Assembly: GCA_032207245.1 (NCBI GenBank)
Contig: CM063505.1
Coordinates: 170,535,760-170,599,759 of the forward strand
Length of the DNA: 64,000 nt
Direction of reading: 5' to 3'
From: Pardosa pseudoannulata
Taxonomy: Eukaryota; Arthropoda; Arachnida; Araneae; Lycosidae
This document shows, one piece after another, positions 37,301 through 51,348 of this stretch. Numbering within the stretch: the stretch's first letter is position 1; the number at the start of each line of letters is the position of its first letter. Position numbers and translations under genes: made by a program. The notes under the pieces were generated by a model, which was not told where the DNA came from, searched no databases, and worked only from the letters and a program-made list of their open reading frames with translations.

Positions 37301-40057
37301 GTTTTGGTAAATAGATCTGCTAAGAAGCTAAAGTAAAGTTAGCAGATTCATATTGCCTACAAATTTAAACATGTTTACTAGCACCAGAGATACTAATACT
37401 TTAGGTACACCAAGTCAATTTCCCACATAAATTGTGAATTATGGAATAAGTTGGAAACAGGAACAACTGAAAGTAAAAAATCATTACATATTCTCTGCTT
37501 TTAGATTTCATTTTGATTTTCATGTAAAATGCAATTCTTCAGTTTATTGCATTGTTCAATGCCCATTTGACAAAATATTAAACAACTTTAAAAACAATAT
37601 GAGTATCAATCCTTGACTTGATATGTGTTTTCCCAAACTCAAAGTGAAATAAAAAAAAAAAAAAGGATAACAAAGATAAACCAGTTATATACAGCAACAA
37701 AAGTTTACTCAACAGAGGAAAACGATTAGTAGTTTTCTTTCAATGGGTAACAAAAATACAATAAAAAGGAAAAAAAACCCGAGATAATAAATAATGCTCT
37801 TATATAGGTCTTGCAACATACAAACAGAAATGAAAACAAAAAATTCATAACAATCATGTTTCTTAATACATAAAACAGCATCCATCTTTTTATAAAAAAT
37901 TAATCATACTCATGGCAGTGTACAATCTCTTACAAAACTACATTTCACAAAGTGCAATAGTTCTGATCCTCAACTTTGCAGTAATTATAACAAAGAAAAG
38001 CATTATTGCTCTTAGAAGTGATTTAAATATCTAATGTACTGTTTCCCCAATTGATAAAATAAAATCTTGAAACAAACTGCTTAAATTATAGTTTCCTGTT
38101 TCTAATTATATTCTATATAGGTAAAACCTTATTAACTATTCTAGATTTATTAGTAACAGTAATTATTGAAAGTGGAACAATTTAGATTTCTTACATAAAT
38201 AACAGATACTATCCTGAGAACATATTCCATATTTTATCAAGATTTTTTTTTTTTTTTTTTATACTTCAAATTTTGACAAGATTAGCTTGTGAAGTAAGAA
38301 GATTGTAATATATCTATAAACACCATATGTTTTTGAATACAAGAATGAATTTCTCTTTAAATATTTACCTAAAAATCAAAACCTGTAAGTAGGAATAAAA
38401 AAGAGAAAAAAATATCTGCAACATTCAAACATGTTGCAATGAGAGTGAAAATATCCAGCATATAAAACTAGTAGAAAACTTTTCTAATTTTTACACAAGT
38501 TGATTGCATTGTATATACCAAATAAGTTAAAACACTGAAGTAATTTCTATTAGATTGTTATTTTTACTAGTTGTTTGTGGAATTTATTTTTGAGGAATGA
38601 ATTCATATTTTACCATTAACATAGCAAATTTTTGCATCTAGAATTATCAAAATTACTTCTAGATCTTGTGGATAGATGTCAACATATTAAAATACATTAA
38701 GTCAAAAATATATTTAGACCTGTCATGCAGTCATTTGAAAAAGAAGAAACTCCAGCTGTCACCAAACAAAAATTGCCTGTAAGCTACACGCAATCATAAT
38801 TTTGATTATCAACTTATTTTACAACAATTTATAAAGCTTACATACCATTATTTAATAGTACATTATCTCTTTCCAACTTGATGTAAAGGAAGAAGTTTTT
38901 GCAATTCCTTTGAGACTGAGTCATAAAACAATATTGAAAAATTTGTTTTTAACAATAAAACAGCTTTAAGTGATAAGTTTACACCTTATAAATGAGAATT
39001 TTCCTTTAGTCAAAAGTTCAAAATATAGATAATTTATGAATAAATATAAGTCTGCAATTTCCTGTACTTAGTCAATATGTCCCAATACCTTCTGCAAGGA
39101 GACAATTTTCCTGGAACAGGAAAATTAAAATATTTTTCAAATATATTTTCGATATATTCAGAATAAACTGTTTAAAAATAATGATTTACTCATGATTCTC
39201 AGAATTGAGAAAATTGAAACATTTAGCATGATATAAAAAAAAAGCCCAATTTTTATGGGATTTTTAAAATGAAGAGGGAAGAAAAATCAATAAGATACTT
39301 AAAACATTCCACAAGTTAAGGATCAGAACAATGACAAAACACTACACATGCAGATGCTGAATTCTAGTACTTCAAGAGACCTTTTTACAATACAGCACAG
39401 CTGCATGTAAAACTAGCCTATATAAGGCTGACTTAATTCGTAAACACATGGGCTGATCAATAATTTTTCCTTAATATCACTAATGTGTTTCAAAGAGATG
39501 ATGCATGATGGATATAATTGGCACATGACAACATTGCATGGCAATGATAAATTTTAGTTTTAAGTCCAGCTTGATATTCTTGATTACAATAAAAAAATAT
39601 TTAACACAGTAAAAACATTCAAAGGCAACAAAATCCAATTTTCAGATTATAGAATAATCTGCTAAAAAAAAGAGTAAGATTAACAATAGTCATCAAAATT
39701 TCAAATAAGGAAACAAAGTAATGTCAGAAAAACTATATCAATACTTTTTCCTAGCTTGCAATTATACTAAAAATGTACACCATAATACAAACTTTAAGCA
39801 ATAAAGTATGTACTTTTAAATACTTAATATTCTATAGACATAAAAAATTATGTTATAAAAACAATGTTGAAAGCAGAAGTAAATGTAACGGCAATTTACA
39901 ATAATTCATTATGTTAACTTTCAAATTTATTAAAAATTTGTTTCACTATACTATTTCTTACTTAACATTACATACTTGCTACATCAAATTTTAGATTTTT
40001 CATTAAACCTAACATGCTATTCAAGGAATATATATTTCAGTTGGAAAATAAAATGCG

Positions 40058-40096
<39 letters not shown>
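40058..40096. repeat. (CA)n(TA)n microsatellite
   Basis: Bracketed by ATGCGC on the left and ATGCGC on the right. Confidence 0.95.
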
Positions 40097-41053
40097 GCGC
40101 AACTAAAATTAAAAATTCCTACAGATAATTTAACAATCAGCCAATTCAGAAATCCAGAGTTCAAAAAGTAAAAATAAGAAAAAATTAAAATCTGGAATTA
40201 CGGACGCCTGTAAATCATAATCTTCCCCCTTCTCCTATGAAAGATTAATATTCAAATCTAAATTAGGAATTATAATGAAGGAAAAGGAAATGCGATTTAT
40301 AAAATTCAGAGTCATGAAAAATGTTTAAATATAAACATACAGAAGTAATTTGAAATTATGATGACTATAAAATGACACAGTAAAATGATTAACTTTGATG
40401 AAATATTAAAAAAAAATACTCAAAAACACACAAGGTAGGTAAAGAAAATCTAGCTGCTCATTCAATCATAAACAATTACAGCAGTCAATACCATAAATGA
40501 AAGATTGTCGAAATATTTTTTACCTCACTTATGACAGAGACCTGCAAACTATTTCATGCATTATTATTGATCCAGCAAACTAACATTATGACTGAGATAG
40601 GTAAAAACACATAACTGATGTGAAATTTACCATTACAATGTAAATTACAACACAATTAACAATATTGCTATAATTTCAAAAAACATGACAAAATGAAATG
40701 AGATTCTATAACATTTTAGCAGTGAAAATTATACTTTGCAGATCTCCACACCAATTTTCAATTATGAAAAGGGAATGATAATATGAATGAATAATAAAAC
40801 TTTTATAAATGCCTCATGAACCAGCATTACACAAAGATTGAGCAGCAGGCCTCAACTGGACATTTTGCACTTAGGCCTGACCTAACAGTTTGTGGAGTCA
40901 GTTGACAACAATCACGGATAAACCAGAGGATAAGAGTTCAAACTCTTTTAGAAAAGGCACCAGGTATTTTATCTACAATTTCTGTCAGCATTTGCAAGAA
41001 TAACCATTACACCTTTTGCTTAAGTCAACTTGCAAAAGTGCAGTCTCAATGGT

Positions 41054-41185
41054 CTACACTAATTTTTCACCTTTATGCTGACTTTCAAGCTGTGAAAGAG
41101 TCTTTTTTACACGAAGAGCAGTTAATCGTGCTCCAGGATTCTGCTTCCAGCTTTCCTGAATGATCCTACTGAGTACTTGCATAAC
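41054..41185 (-). CDS. tkv: tkv terminal coding exon
   Basis: Encodes [20 protein letters not shown], then [15 protein letters not shown] and a short tail ending KGEKLV before a TAG stop at 41054-41056. [11 protein letters not shown] is a hallmark of type I receptors. Spacing from the Trp of the preceding exon to the Trp in QESW equals that in BMPR1A, so no exon is missing between them. Acceptor ATCTTCTAG. Confidence 0.95.
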   Translation of the reverse strand, partial: VMQVLSRIIQESWKQNPGARLTALRVKKTLSQLESQHKGEKLV

Positions 41186-44100
41186 CTAGAAGATAAAATA
41201 CAATTAGAATTTAAAGGAGGTAAGAACTTTCATTATGCATTACTGATATAAGCTTATTTAGAAAAGGAATAATGTGAAATACAGTGTACCAAATGTTTAA
41301 AGGAAACAATTACTCAAGACAAGTGAAAACAAATACACCGGGCTTGTAGCTTGAAATAATTGCAACTTTCAAAATCTACAGACACAGACAAGGTTCCCAC
41401 TCTTTTTCCAGAACAAAAATTAAGGACTTTCTAAGGACCAAAGTAATTTTTTTTATAAGGACCTACTTGAAATACACAGTATAATGACAAACCCTATTTC
41501 CTGAAGAACATTTTAATGATTATGAACCAGACAAGGCATGTTTAATATATGCCCTACAGAATAAAGTTTTTAAAAATGCCTAAAAATCAATAAGATAAAT
41601 CTGTTTGACAAAAACTAATTTTGAAAAATGTACATCTTAAGTTTTTTGACTGGTCAAACTAAAAAGAAATTGTGAATAAAATATTTTATAAACAGTACTT
41701 TCTGAGGGTTTAAAAACGACTGATATACATATGTGTATTTATATACCAGCTGATTATGCCCGACGTTCCATGGGAAAGAAGAAAGTTTTGAGACTTTTCT
41801 ATTACAGTCAATGCAAAGAAAATTAAACCTCCATAAATAACTGAAATATCTACAAACACCTCAACCTCCATGCTTCATTTAATTAAAATCTGCATGATTG
41901 TTAGTGGTTTGGAAAGGGCTGTTGACTTTATACTTTAAACCTTTTCAGTATGCGAAAGATAATTTGTCAAATAAGTTTTCTAGCTTGCAACCATAAAAAG
42001 TACTAATAAAGTAAAAGTATTTTCATAAATTTTTAAGGATATCAGGGAAAATAATTTTGAATTACTACAGTAATACACTGAAAGCATATATTATTTGAAG
42101 ATTCTTTATTATTAATACTGCACTATTGGTTAGAAAATGTAAAAGAGTGTTATGAACATTAACAAATATTTTATATATTCTTAGTATACATATTCTTTAA
42201 CCAGTGCTTATCACATGTACTGGTGTTCTCAGAACCTGTTTTGGGCAAGTTTAACTCTGAACTTATAAAATCAGAAAGTTTAGAGAGTATGGCAAAAACT
42301 GATAAAAAATCATGTGACGATGGAGAAACGGATTACGTTCCAATTAAAAATTAATTTTTAAGGACTTTTGATGAAAATTAAGTAGTTTTAAGTGCCTTTA
42401 AAATGAATGCTAAAATTAAGGAGTTCTTAAGGACTTTTAAGGACTGAACACTGATAGATGTGATAAAATTTTATGAATATGAAAATCATAATTATATGTA
42501 AATTAATATTTTTGCACATCTTATTGATAAACTACTTAAAATGTAATCCTTGTTTCGTTTCTAGGGGAAAAGGTCAATAATATTTTCTTTGATGCGTGTG
42601 TAACTGCTGAGCAGTTTTTCTCAGTTGAAATCATTACATGTGTATCAAGCCTACTGATTTATGCTGCTTCTTAGAAAGGTTTTATCCACTTTAGCATTCT
42701 AAATAGAGTTCAGAGCCTGATATCAGTATAATAAATATATGAAATGACCAAATATTTAAAGAGATCACCACGAACACAATACATGCACATTACTCCTTTA
42801 TGTAAATGGCTATTAGTGAAAATGCTTGTGTGCATAATACATATAAGTTATGGAGCTGTGATAAACAGTCTACAAGTCCAAATTAGGCTCCAGAAAGCTG
42901 GTACCAACTAATGATGCTGGCTTATAGAAGCTAGCAAAATGCAACAAAACATTAATTATACTACCATACATTTCCAAGTATATACAGAGTAATTTTCCTA
43001 ATGTTAAAATTGCAGAGACAGAATCAGCCTATATAAGAATCTGTAGCAAAAGTATAGGTAATTTTTTTTTTTTTTTTGGGGGGGGGGGGGGTGGCTACTA
43101 GCAACCAAAGAGTTGCCAATTCAGAAAAAATATACAAGATGTTAAAGAAAAGTAGAAAATGATGGAAGAAATAAAATATATAATGGTGAAATGTAAAATT
43201 CACAAAACTCTGAAATGAGAAAAAATACATCAGTTGAAATATAAATTAAAAAGTGACGAGACCTTATTACATCTACACAGGATAAGTTAATCGTGCAAAA
43301 AACTTCATAAGCCATACGCAAGTGATAACCTGCCCAGAATTGCACAATTTAAAGTTAATATTGCTAAAATCTATGAAAATATGCTGGCTTCAATTAGGTT
43401 TACCAGATATGAATGTATCATCACTGGTGTCGAGCAAATAAAAATATTTGCTACGGTCTAACATTTAACATTACAGTAATTTGACTAAAAAATATCACCT
43501 ATTTTACTTCCACTTCCTTCCCTTTGGCTTAAGTTAAATTTTTGAAGGAAAAAAAAAACCATTGGCTTTAGCATAGGAAGACTTATTAGGACATATACAA
43601 CATATTTATCCTAATAAATTAATGTAACACAATCTATGCACATAAACACATCAGACATGCAAAAAATCAGGCACTTCTATCAGGAGCAACAGCACAATTT
43701 CAAAATTTACTATGCTACCCACAAAAAGTACATGCAATTTACATACATAAAACAAAATAACTCAAACAAATTAAAATAAAAATACTTAATTATAAAGGGT
43801 AAATAAAAATTTATGCATTTAATAATGTATAAGTAGCTTTTTTAGCTTTAACATTTCTTTTTCAGAGAAGTATTTCTTGTAGCAATGACCATGAATAAAA
43901 TATTTACATCTTTCTATCATCCAAAATTTCTAGAGTTTGTGCACACAAGTCCCCCCCCCCTACACACAGTACTAAACTCTTTCGCATGTAGCATTACTGT
44001 GAGGAAAGAGTAAACATTCAGCATTATTTTTAACAAGACTTTGTATTTGATTGCTGTATTGTGATCTTTCAAGTCAAAATTTGCTATTTTCCAGAGTAAT

Positions 44101-47100
44101 CAGTTTGGTTTTGGTTTGGAGTGCTACAGTCTACTTTTTGCAACATGAGTTCAGAGTAATTGGAGAGGTTTATGAAGTTATCAGGTTCTTCATTTCTTCA
44201 GAGTAACTGTAAAGTAGTCGGCATGTCTGACACAAGTGGCATCAAAATTGATGCAATTTCTAAACTCCAAATGGTAATAGTTATAGCTACAAATAGGACT
44301 ACAACATTTATGCAGTCTGCAATTTGTAAGTGCATGTTATATGTATGTTAGTAGAAGACGTGTTTATTATTAATATTTACCAAGACCTAAAAGAAAGACA
44401 TGCCACTTAACAGCAATCAGCTCTCCACTTAAGAAATTTTTACCCTGGATAAGAAAATAAGACATTCCAAAATCTATACATAATTTTAGTGTTAATGACA
44501 AATTATACAATGAAAAAGCAAAATACTTAAATTTGATATTAACAATTATGATCATGTTATTCATTACTAATTTCATTATTATAAACTTATAAGGAAACTT
44601 CAAATGAAATAATGCTAAAAATGTTAAGCAAACAGATGCTTAAAAATTATGCCAAAAGTAGACACCCTCATAATCAAAATAAATTTCCAACCAGTTTAAA
44701 AAATAATGATGCTACTACTATTAAATAAAAATAAAATCCAAACAAAAAATATTTACAGGACAAGTGCTCCAATGTTTTGGTATAGACGGTCTTGTTTGAT
44801 CAACACAGACTACTTTTTTCATATCTTCAAAACTTGGATTCGAAGGTACATATTCATAAAAAGGAAGCTGATATTCTTCTACAACACCTAAAATAAAATT
44901 TTCATATGAAAAAATATTTACAAACTAAATTATATAAAGTTGAAAAGCCTAAAAATAATGGATATGTAAAATAAATTTCATAATAAAAGTTCTCAAATAG
45001 ATGTTCAAATATATAATTCAGTCATTTCAATTACACTCTAAACCAGACTTATTTTGTAAATTACTTTGCAAAAAATTAATTTTATATAAAGAGTGAACTA
45101 TAAGAAATTAACTTCCGATACTCTACAAAAAGAAAAACAAATATGAAGTTTATTTCAGTTATAATCAGATGCATCTAATCAAACAAACTTCAATATGAAA
45201 TTTAAATTTATTATGGATTCTATGACCAAACTGAACTGCAGTGTTGCAAGATAGCAAGAATCAACAATCTTTTAACATGTTTATTAACACTAACTCACAG
45301 GAATGTCAGAATTTTGCCCCATTGTATGTCAGCAATGCTCTGGGATGTCTGTTAACTATGACAAGTTACGTGCTTTTTAACTTGTGACTTTGAAAGCTGG
45401 ACACAGGTTGCTTAGGCATGTTTGTGAAAAATTTTAAAAAACATGTATGCTTTTTAAAACTTAAATTTTTTTATTTCCATGTTTAAAAAAGTAACAGATG
45501 TTTGTGGGGCCAGATAAATATCCCCAGAAAACTTTACAGATTTATTCATCAAGGAGGTAAAAACAAGCATTAATGAATGACATTTTGGACAGGAATTTCA
45601 ATTATTTCTATGAAAAAATAATGAAATTTAAAAAATCTTAAAAAGGTATAAAAGTATAATACTCTATGCATTTTCACTCTGAATAAAAAGAAATCGGAAA
45701 AATTGCTAGAGTAATTTCTTTAAATTCATGAATTGGGGAATTATCCGAGTCATAGGGAACATACTGTATTCTTTGATTCGCTTTCAATGTAAACAAAAAG
45801 GAGCAAGGGAATTTCCCCTTGCTCCTTTTTGTTTTCAGAATTTTATTTCTCAGGGAAACTGATTATGGTTAGAGTATAATCCTTGGAATTTCAGTGTTTC
45901 TCCATAGCACAAACACTGAGACATGAGTGAAAACATTTGTAATCCAGCTTCTGATGATAGGAAAACCACTTTTACTGTAAAATCATTGAATAAAACAATT
46001 TGATTTTGTGGCAAATCTGCAAAACAGTGACAAATGGGTTTAATTACTAAAGTGGCAAACATTAACTGGAATTGTGGCAAACATTAACTGGAATTGTGGC
46101 AAAAGAGATACAAGTTTCACACAGTACGTGTTCCAACTAATAGCAGAAGCTGGATGTCTAGCAACTGCTTCAGAAGCATTTAAAAGATTTTCCAGTTTAA
46201 AATTAAACATTGTAGCGTAAATTATATAAATACTCACTAGTGCTTATCTCACTAAAATAAATAAAACAAGCTATGCATTAATTTGTAATGGATTTGAAAA
46301 CAGGTTATGGAGCATTGTTAATGAAAAAATCAAACCAAGTATAGGATTTTCTGAATGAGATGGCACACAATCCTTTTGTCACAGGGGAAAAAAATTACTG
46401 TGCCTAAACATCAAAATTTCCCCCCCCTCCCGTCACTTTATCAAAAGAAATTTTATGGATGCATATCTACATGTAAACTTTGAAACAGATGGGATTTAAA
46501 GAGCATTTAAAGGGGAATAGAAAAGCTAAGGCAAAAACTTTAAAAAATCACAGTCATTAAAAATATATCAATGTCATCAAAATTTGGAAGGTTCTAAACA
46601 TGTAATAGAATAGTTTTGAATAGAAATCTAAAATTCAACAAGTATTATCTTTTTTTGCTAAAATAGATAAGTGCTCACATATAAACAGAAAGTACTTAAA
46701 ACTCAATTTTTTCCAAAGGATACGAAAAAAGTACAATACTGAAATTTTTTCCTATTATTAACACAACTTGTTTATTTATTAATCAGTAAATTATTATCCA
46801 AATGACTGTTTTTAAACAGTTTGATTGTGGGAAACTGTCAGTTACATTTAATATAACAAATTATTAAATGTAATATTACACACCCAATCTAAACAGCCAT
46901 GCATAATCTGGTTTAATACACTTAAATTCTTACAGAATAATTTTGAGCAAAAACTTCAGTATTTAAAAAAGTAAGTATTTTTAAAATTTTAAAGTTTTAA
47001 AATTGTGCAATTTGATTTTTTTTCCAAAAAATTCTTTAGAATATTAGAGTGCATTATATTCTCAATTTTTATCATAATTTTATAAATAAGAAATGAAGTA

Positions 47101-49336
47101 TGGAAAAAGTACTGAGGCTCAGTAACATTCTAACATTTTGCAAATTCTCCACTAAATTATAAGAAAAACTTTAATACTTTAAAAACTTAAACTTACCATT
47201 AACTAGACAACGTCTAACTATTTCCCAAAGCACAAGGGCAAATGAATACATATCAGCCATTATGTAGGCTTCAAAACGAGATGCATCTAGTGTTTCATCT
47301 AAAACTTCTGGTGCCATGTACCTCCTGGTACCTACTCTTGTGTTGGTAGCTATATCTAATTCTTTTGTATCACTAAAATTGGAGGAAGAAAAATAGAATT
47401 TAAAAGCACTTCACAGAATGGAGGCAATTATTTTCACTAATGACACAGAAAAACACAATTCCTCAAAAGAATACATATAATTACAACATCCCAACAAATG
47501 AAATCTTGTACAAAAGAGAAAAATACACATAACGCAGTTTAACCTCTGGATTTTTAATTTTGAGGGGGAGTTAAGGAAATTTTTAAATTTAAATTTCTAT
47601 GTAAATATACACAAACTGATGGTTTAAAAAATAACAGAACTATATATACTGTAGAAGTAATGGGAGTTATTACACATGTTAATTTTAATTGATATTTAAC
47701 TATTTTTACTTAACATTTAAAATTCCTGAAGCATGATTACATGCATTTTAAATAAATATTTGACAAACACCACCAAATGGAAACCTTTTATTTTAGCCTT
47801 TTGAAATAGTAAGACAATATTAGTGGCTATTAAAATTCAGTCAACTTTGAATTCTGTTCTTGGGATGAAAACTTTCATTCCAAATAAAAACACACTTATT
47901 TAGCTTTGTTGCTCTAATAACCAAACTGTAGCCAAGAGGCTAATTTTGGTAACAAAAAATTTTACATTTTGTTAAAAAATGTAAAATGTTAATTAAAATG
48001 TTTACTTCTTACTCCTAAATTAAAATGTTTACTTCTTAAGAGTAACTTTGTTTAAAAACATATTTAACAAAATCTACTTTTCCTGTTGTATTAAGAAATG
48101 AAGTAATTTATTATAATCAATTTGACTTCTGGAATACTTATTGGTTTGTTTTTTTGGAGTGCTACAGTCTACTTTTTGCAACACGAGGGCTAATGAGACC
48201 GGGACCTACTGCTTAAAACCGATTCCGAACGGCTACGAACATCCATGCCATAGTGGGATTCAAACCCACGAACTCCGGTTCCGAAGGCCAGCACCCTAAC
48301 CATTCGGCCATCGTTCGGCTCTGGAATACTTATTAGAAGCTACATAAAGTAAAAACTGAAACAAATTAGACTTTGTAAACAAGAAAAAAAATAAAATCAC
48401 AGAACTTCCCAGACTTATACATAAGGGCACATGTAAGTTATTCGTAATTTTGAAATTACATAAGTAATAATTTTATGGGAAAGTAGTTCACAGGATTATA
48501 CATAGCCACTCAGGAATATAAAACAGCTTTTTTCCTAACCACTTATTAAATCACTAGCTGCTTTACACCCAGCCTTCATTCAGAGGGGGTAATTAAGGTT
48601 TCCAAATAAAGGCTATATTTATTTAAAAATACAAATTAGTCTCTACATTATATGACACTAACAAAATAAACAATTTGAAAATTAAAACATATCATTGAAC
48701 ATTAACACATTTATCCAATTTTCATCATGAACTAGAAACATGGAAAATTTATATCCAAGTAGCCACAGGATTTGAGTTTTGTACTTGGGCACACTATCTC
48801 TTTACAAAACTTCAACTTAAAAGATATTAAATGTTAAAATTTCAAAAAAGTTAGTTGAAATCAAATCTATTTAAATATAGATAGCCGATTTTTAAGGAAA
48901 AAAAAAACTGTTCAAAAATATTTAATTGAAAAAGTTATTAAATTTTAAATTCAAATTTTGTGAATGAAGAAATCCTTTTAGGGGCATGTGAGAGTGGGAA
49001 GCAGAAATTATGATACACTTTTGTTATGACAATGAAATTGCTGTTCAAGCAGTTTAACTTATGACAAACTGGATCCCGAAATGTATTTGTTGACTATCCT
49101 AAGAGTATTAATGTTGTGTACTACATTTTACTACAAAGTTTCTTTTCTTAAATTTTTGTAACCAGTTGACATTCTGCTTATTAAATTGCACTTTTTTAAA
49201 TAAAGAGAAAGTAAAAAGTATAAACTATGTAAACAGTTTTGTACACAATATAGTGAAACCTAAATACATGAAGTCACTAACAACACAATTTTTATTACCT
49301 TAAATTGCAGCTCCAAGAAAGAACTAGATTACAAGC

Positions 49337-49367
<31 letters not shown>

Positions 49368-50103
49368 GTAATTCCTCTTTAGTCTCTCGTTGAAAAATTC
49401 TTTTGTTCTGCAAACATTTTTTTCTAGAGAATTTATACCATAGGTCGTTTATAAAATGCAAAGTATTCAAAGGAAAAAAAAAATTTCTTGTAAAAGTTAT
49501 AGAATGTCAAGATCCACTTAACCCACTTAGAATGTTTAATAGTGAAATCCTTAGATTAAAAATTTGAGTCTGATCACTGAGTGCGTAAAGCAAACCAACC
49601 CTCAGTATACAGAGATTGCTAAAACCATTAGTTCTTGAAATTGACATAGGTAGGTAATATTTATGAAGTGAGTAGTTATAATGAAATCAAATTAACACTA
49701 CACTAAGCCTAGTAAAATAGAATCATTAGGACAGATATCACCAAATAAAGTTCTACTAAAACGGCTAAAACCAAGTAAACAAAAGAAATAGAAAACATAG
49801 ATGTGCTAGAATATGTACCGTTTATATTTGACTGCTAAACCAAAATCAGCAATGGCACAGCTTTTGTCCTTTTTAACAAGAATATTTCTACTTTTGATAT
49901 CTCTGTGAGCAATTGCAGGCTTGCCTGAAAAGAGAATATTAAAATCTAATTAAAACTGAAATTTCCTAAAAATTCAATATATAACAATGACGCTTAAAAC
50001 AAATTCCTACTTCTCTAACACAGAAATACTAAAATCAAATATAACAAAAAGGCTATTTTCACAAATTCATATGTTTTCTAAGTTGTTAAAAAGACCATGT
50101 TCT

Positions 50104-50162
<59 letters not shown>

Positions 50163-51311
50163 ATACAAACTACATGAAATATAAATAAAACAAGGAATGA
50201 GTATTAGATGTTTTCATATTAAGCAATTAAATTCCAAATGACTCCAAATAAATTAAAGAAAAATATCAAATTATTCTACCCTTAGTAAAAATGAATACTT
50301 TTAGGTCATAACTGAATCCACATGAACAATTATTCTTAGTATTTGGCTCAAAGTATTTATCAAATCTTTAGTAAGCCAAAGACATAAATTAAAAAGTTCA
50401 AATAATGAAAAGAAAAATTCATTTTCAAAATATGTATAGAATTTCTAACACTGTTTTAACAAAAATTTAATTTTGCCCAAGTCTTCGATAAAAGTTATCT
50501 TTTATTAAGGTGGGTTTGTACATGAGGTACTGGATTCTTTTGTTTAATGTTAACCTATGTGAAAAATAAAATTCATCTGACTACCTCTTATTAAGATACT
50601 CTTAAAATTATATGGTGTGACTGAACAGCAAATTTTCTAGAATGCTATCTTACCCTTGAAAAGAAAAAAAAATTAAAATCATTTGTGAGAAATTTTGGTA
50701 CACCCTTTTTCAAATGCAAACAAGAGCATTTAGCAGACAAATAAAAAGAGGAAAGATAGCATCTCAAGATATATGCTGTCCTTTCATGTGGCAAAGTTAA
50801 TAATTCTTAAAATGCAAACTCAACAGACGGAATTTTATCCCCCCCCAACAAAGAGGTTATCATTGAGCAAGGGGAGTCCAATATAGCAAAAACAGACCAA
50901 CCTTAATGCATTTTTAATATATTTCATTAGTATAAAAAAACTTTGCATTATTTCATTCTTAATATTTCCATATATACATATTTTACATATTAAGACTTGT
51001 ACGGCATAATAAATTTGTATACTTAATACTATGTAACTACAGTATGGATGAGGCTGTCAAAGACTTAAATCAAATGATTTAGAAAATACTTTTGCTCATA
51101 AAAACATCACAGCAAAAAAATTCCTTAATTGTGATTTTAGAAATTTTAGAGCAAAGTAACTTATAAATAAATGAAAATAAAATGCTTTTATACAATCAAA
51201 CTAACTCCAGATAAACTTTTCCTAATATAAATAACCTAAGGTATTACATTCCTTTAAGAGAAAATAGATACTAAAGTAAAGCCCCTTCCATGTTTTTCAT
51301 AATATGTATAT

Positions 51312-51348
<37 letters not shown>

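Larger units (their letters stand above)
32236..41053 (-). other. Candidate very long 3' UTR of tkv
   Basis: Gene-free, evenly AT-rich, and almost devoid of the SINE and transposon copies that fill the sequence to its left. On the minus strand it ends with AATAAA (32255-32260), followed about 20 nt later by a U/GU-rich stretch, a good cleavage and polyadenylation context. Pumilio-type TGTATATA words occur on the sense strand, for example 32445-32452. One piggyBac-like MITE lies inside (33868-34310) and a (CA)(TA) repeat at 40058-40096. The transcript extent is inferred; earlier AATAAA words exist (for example near 38583), so a shorter UTR plus intergenic DNA is possible. Confidence 0.4.
44888..47196 (-). 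other. tkv intron 8
   Basis: 2.3 kb. It contains a near-perfect palindrome (45791-45834) and a 22-bp tandem duplication (46052-46095). No genes or transposon ends recognised. Confidence 0.85.
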
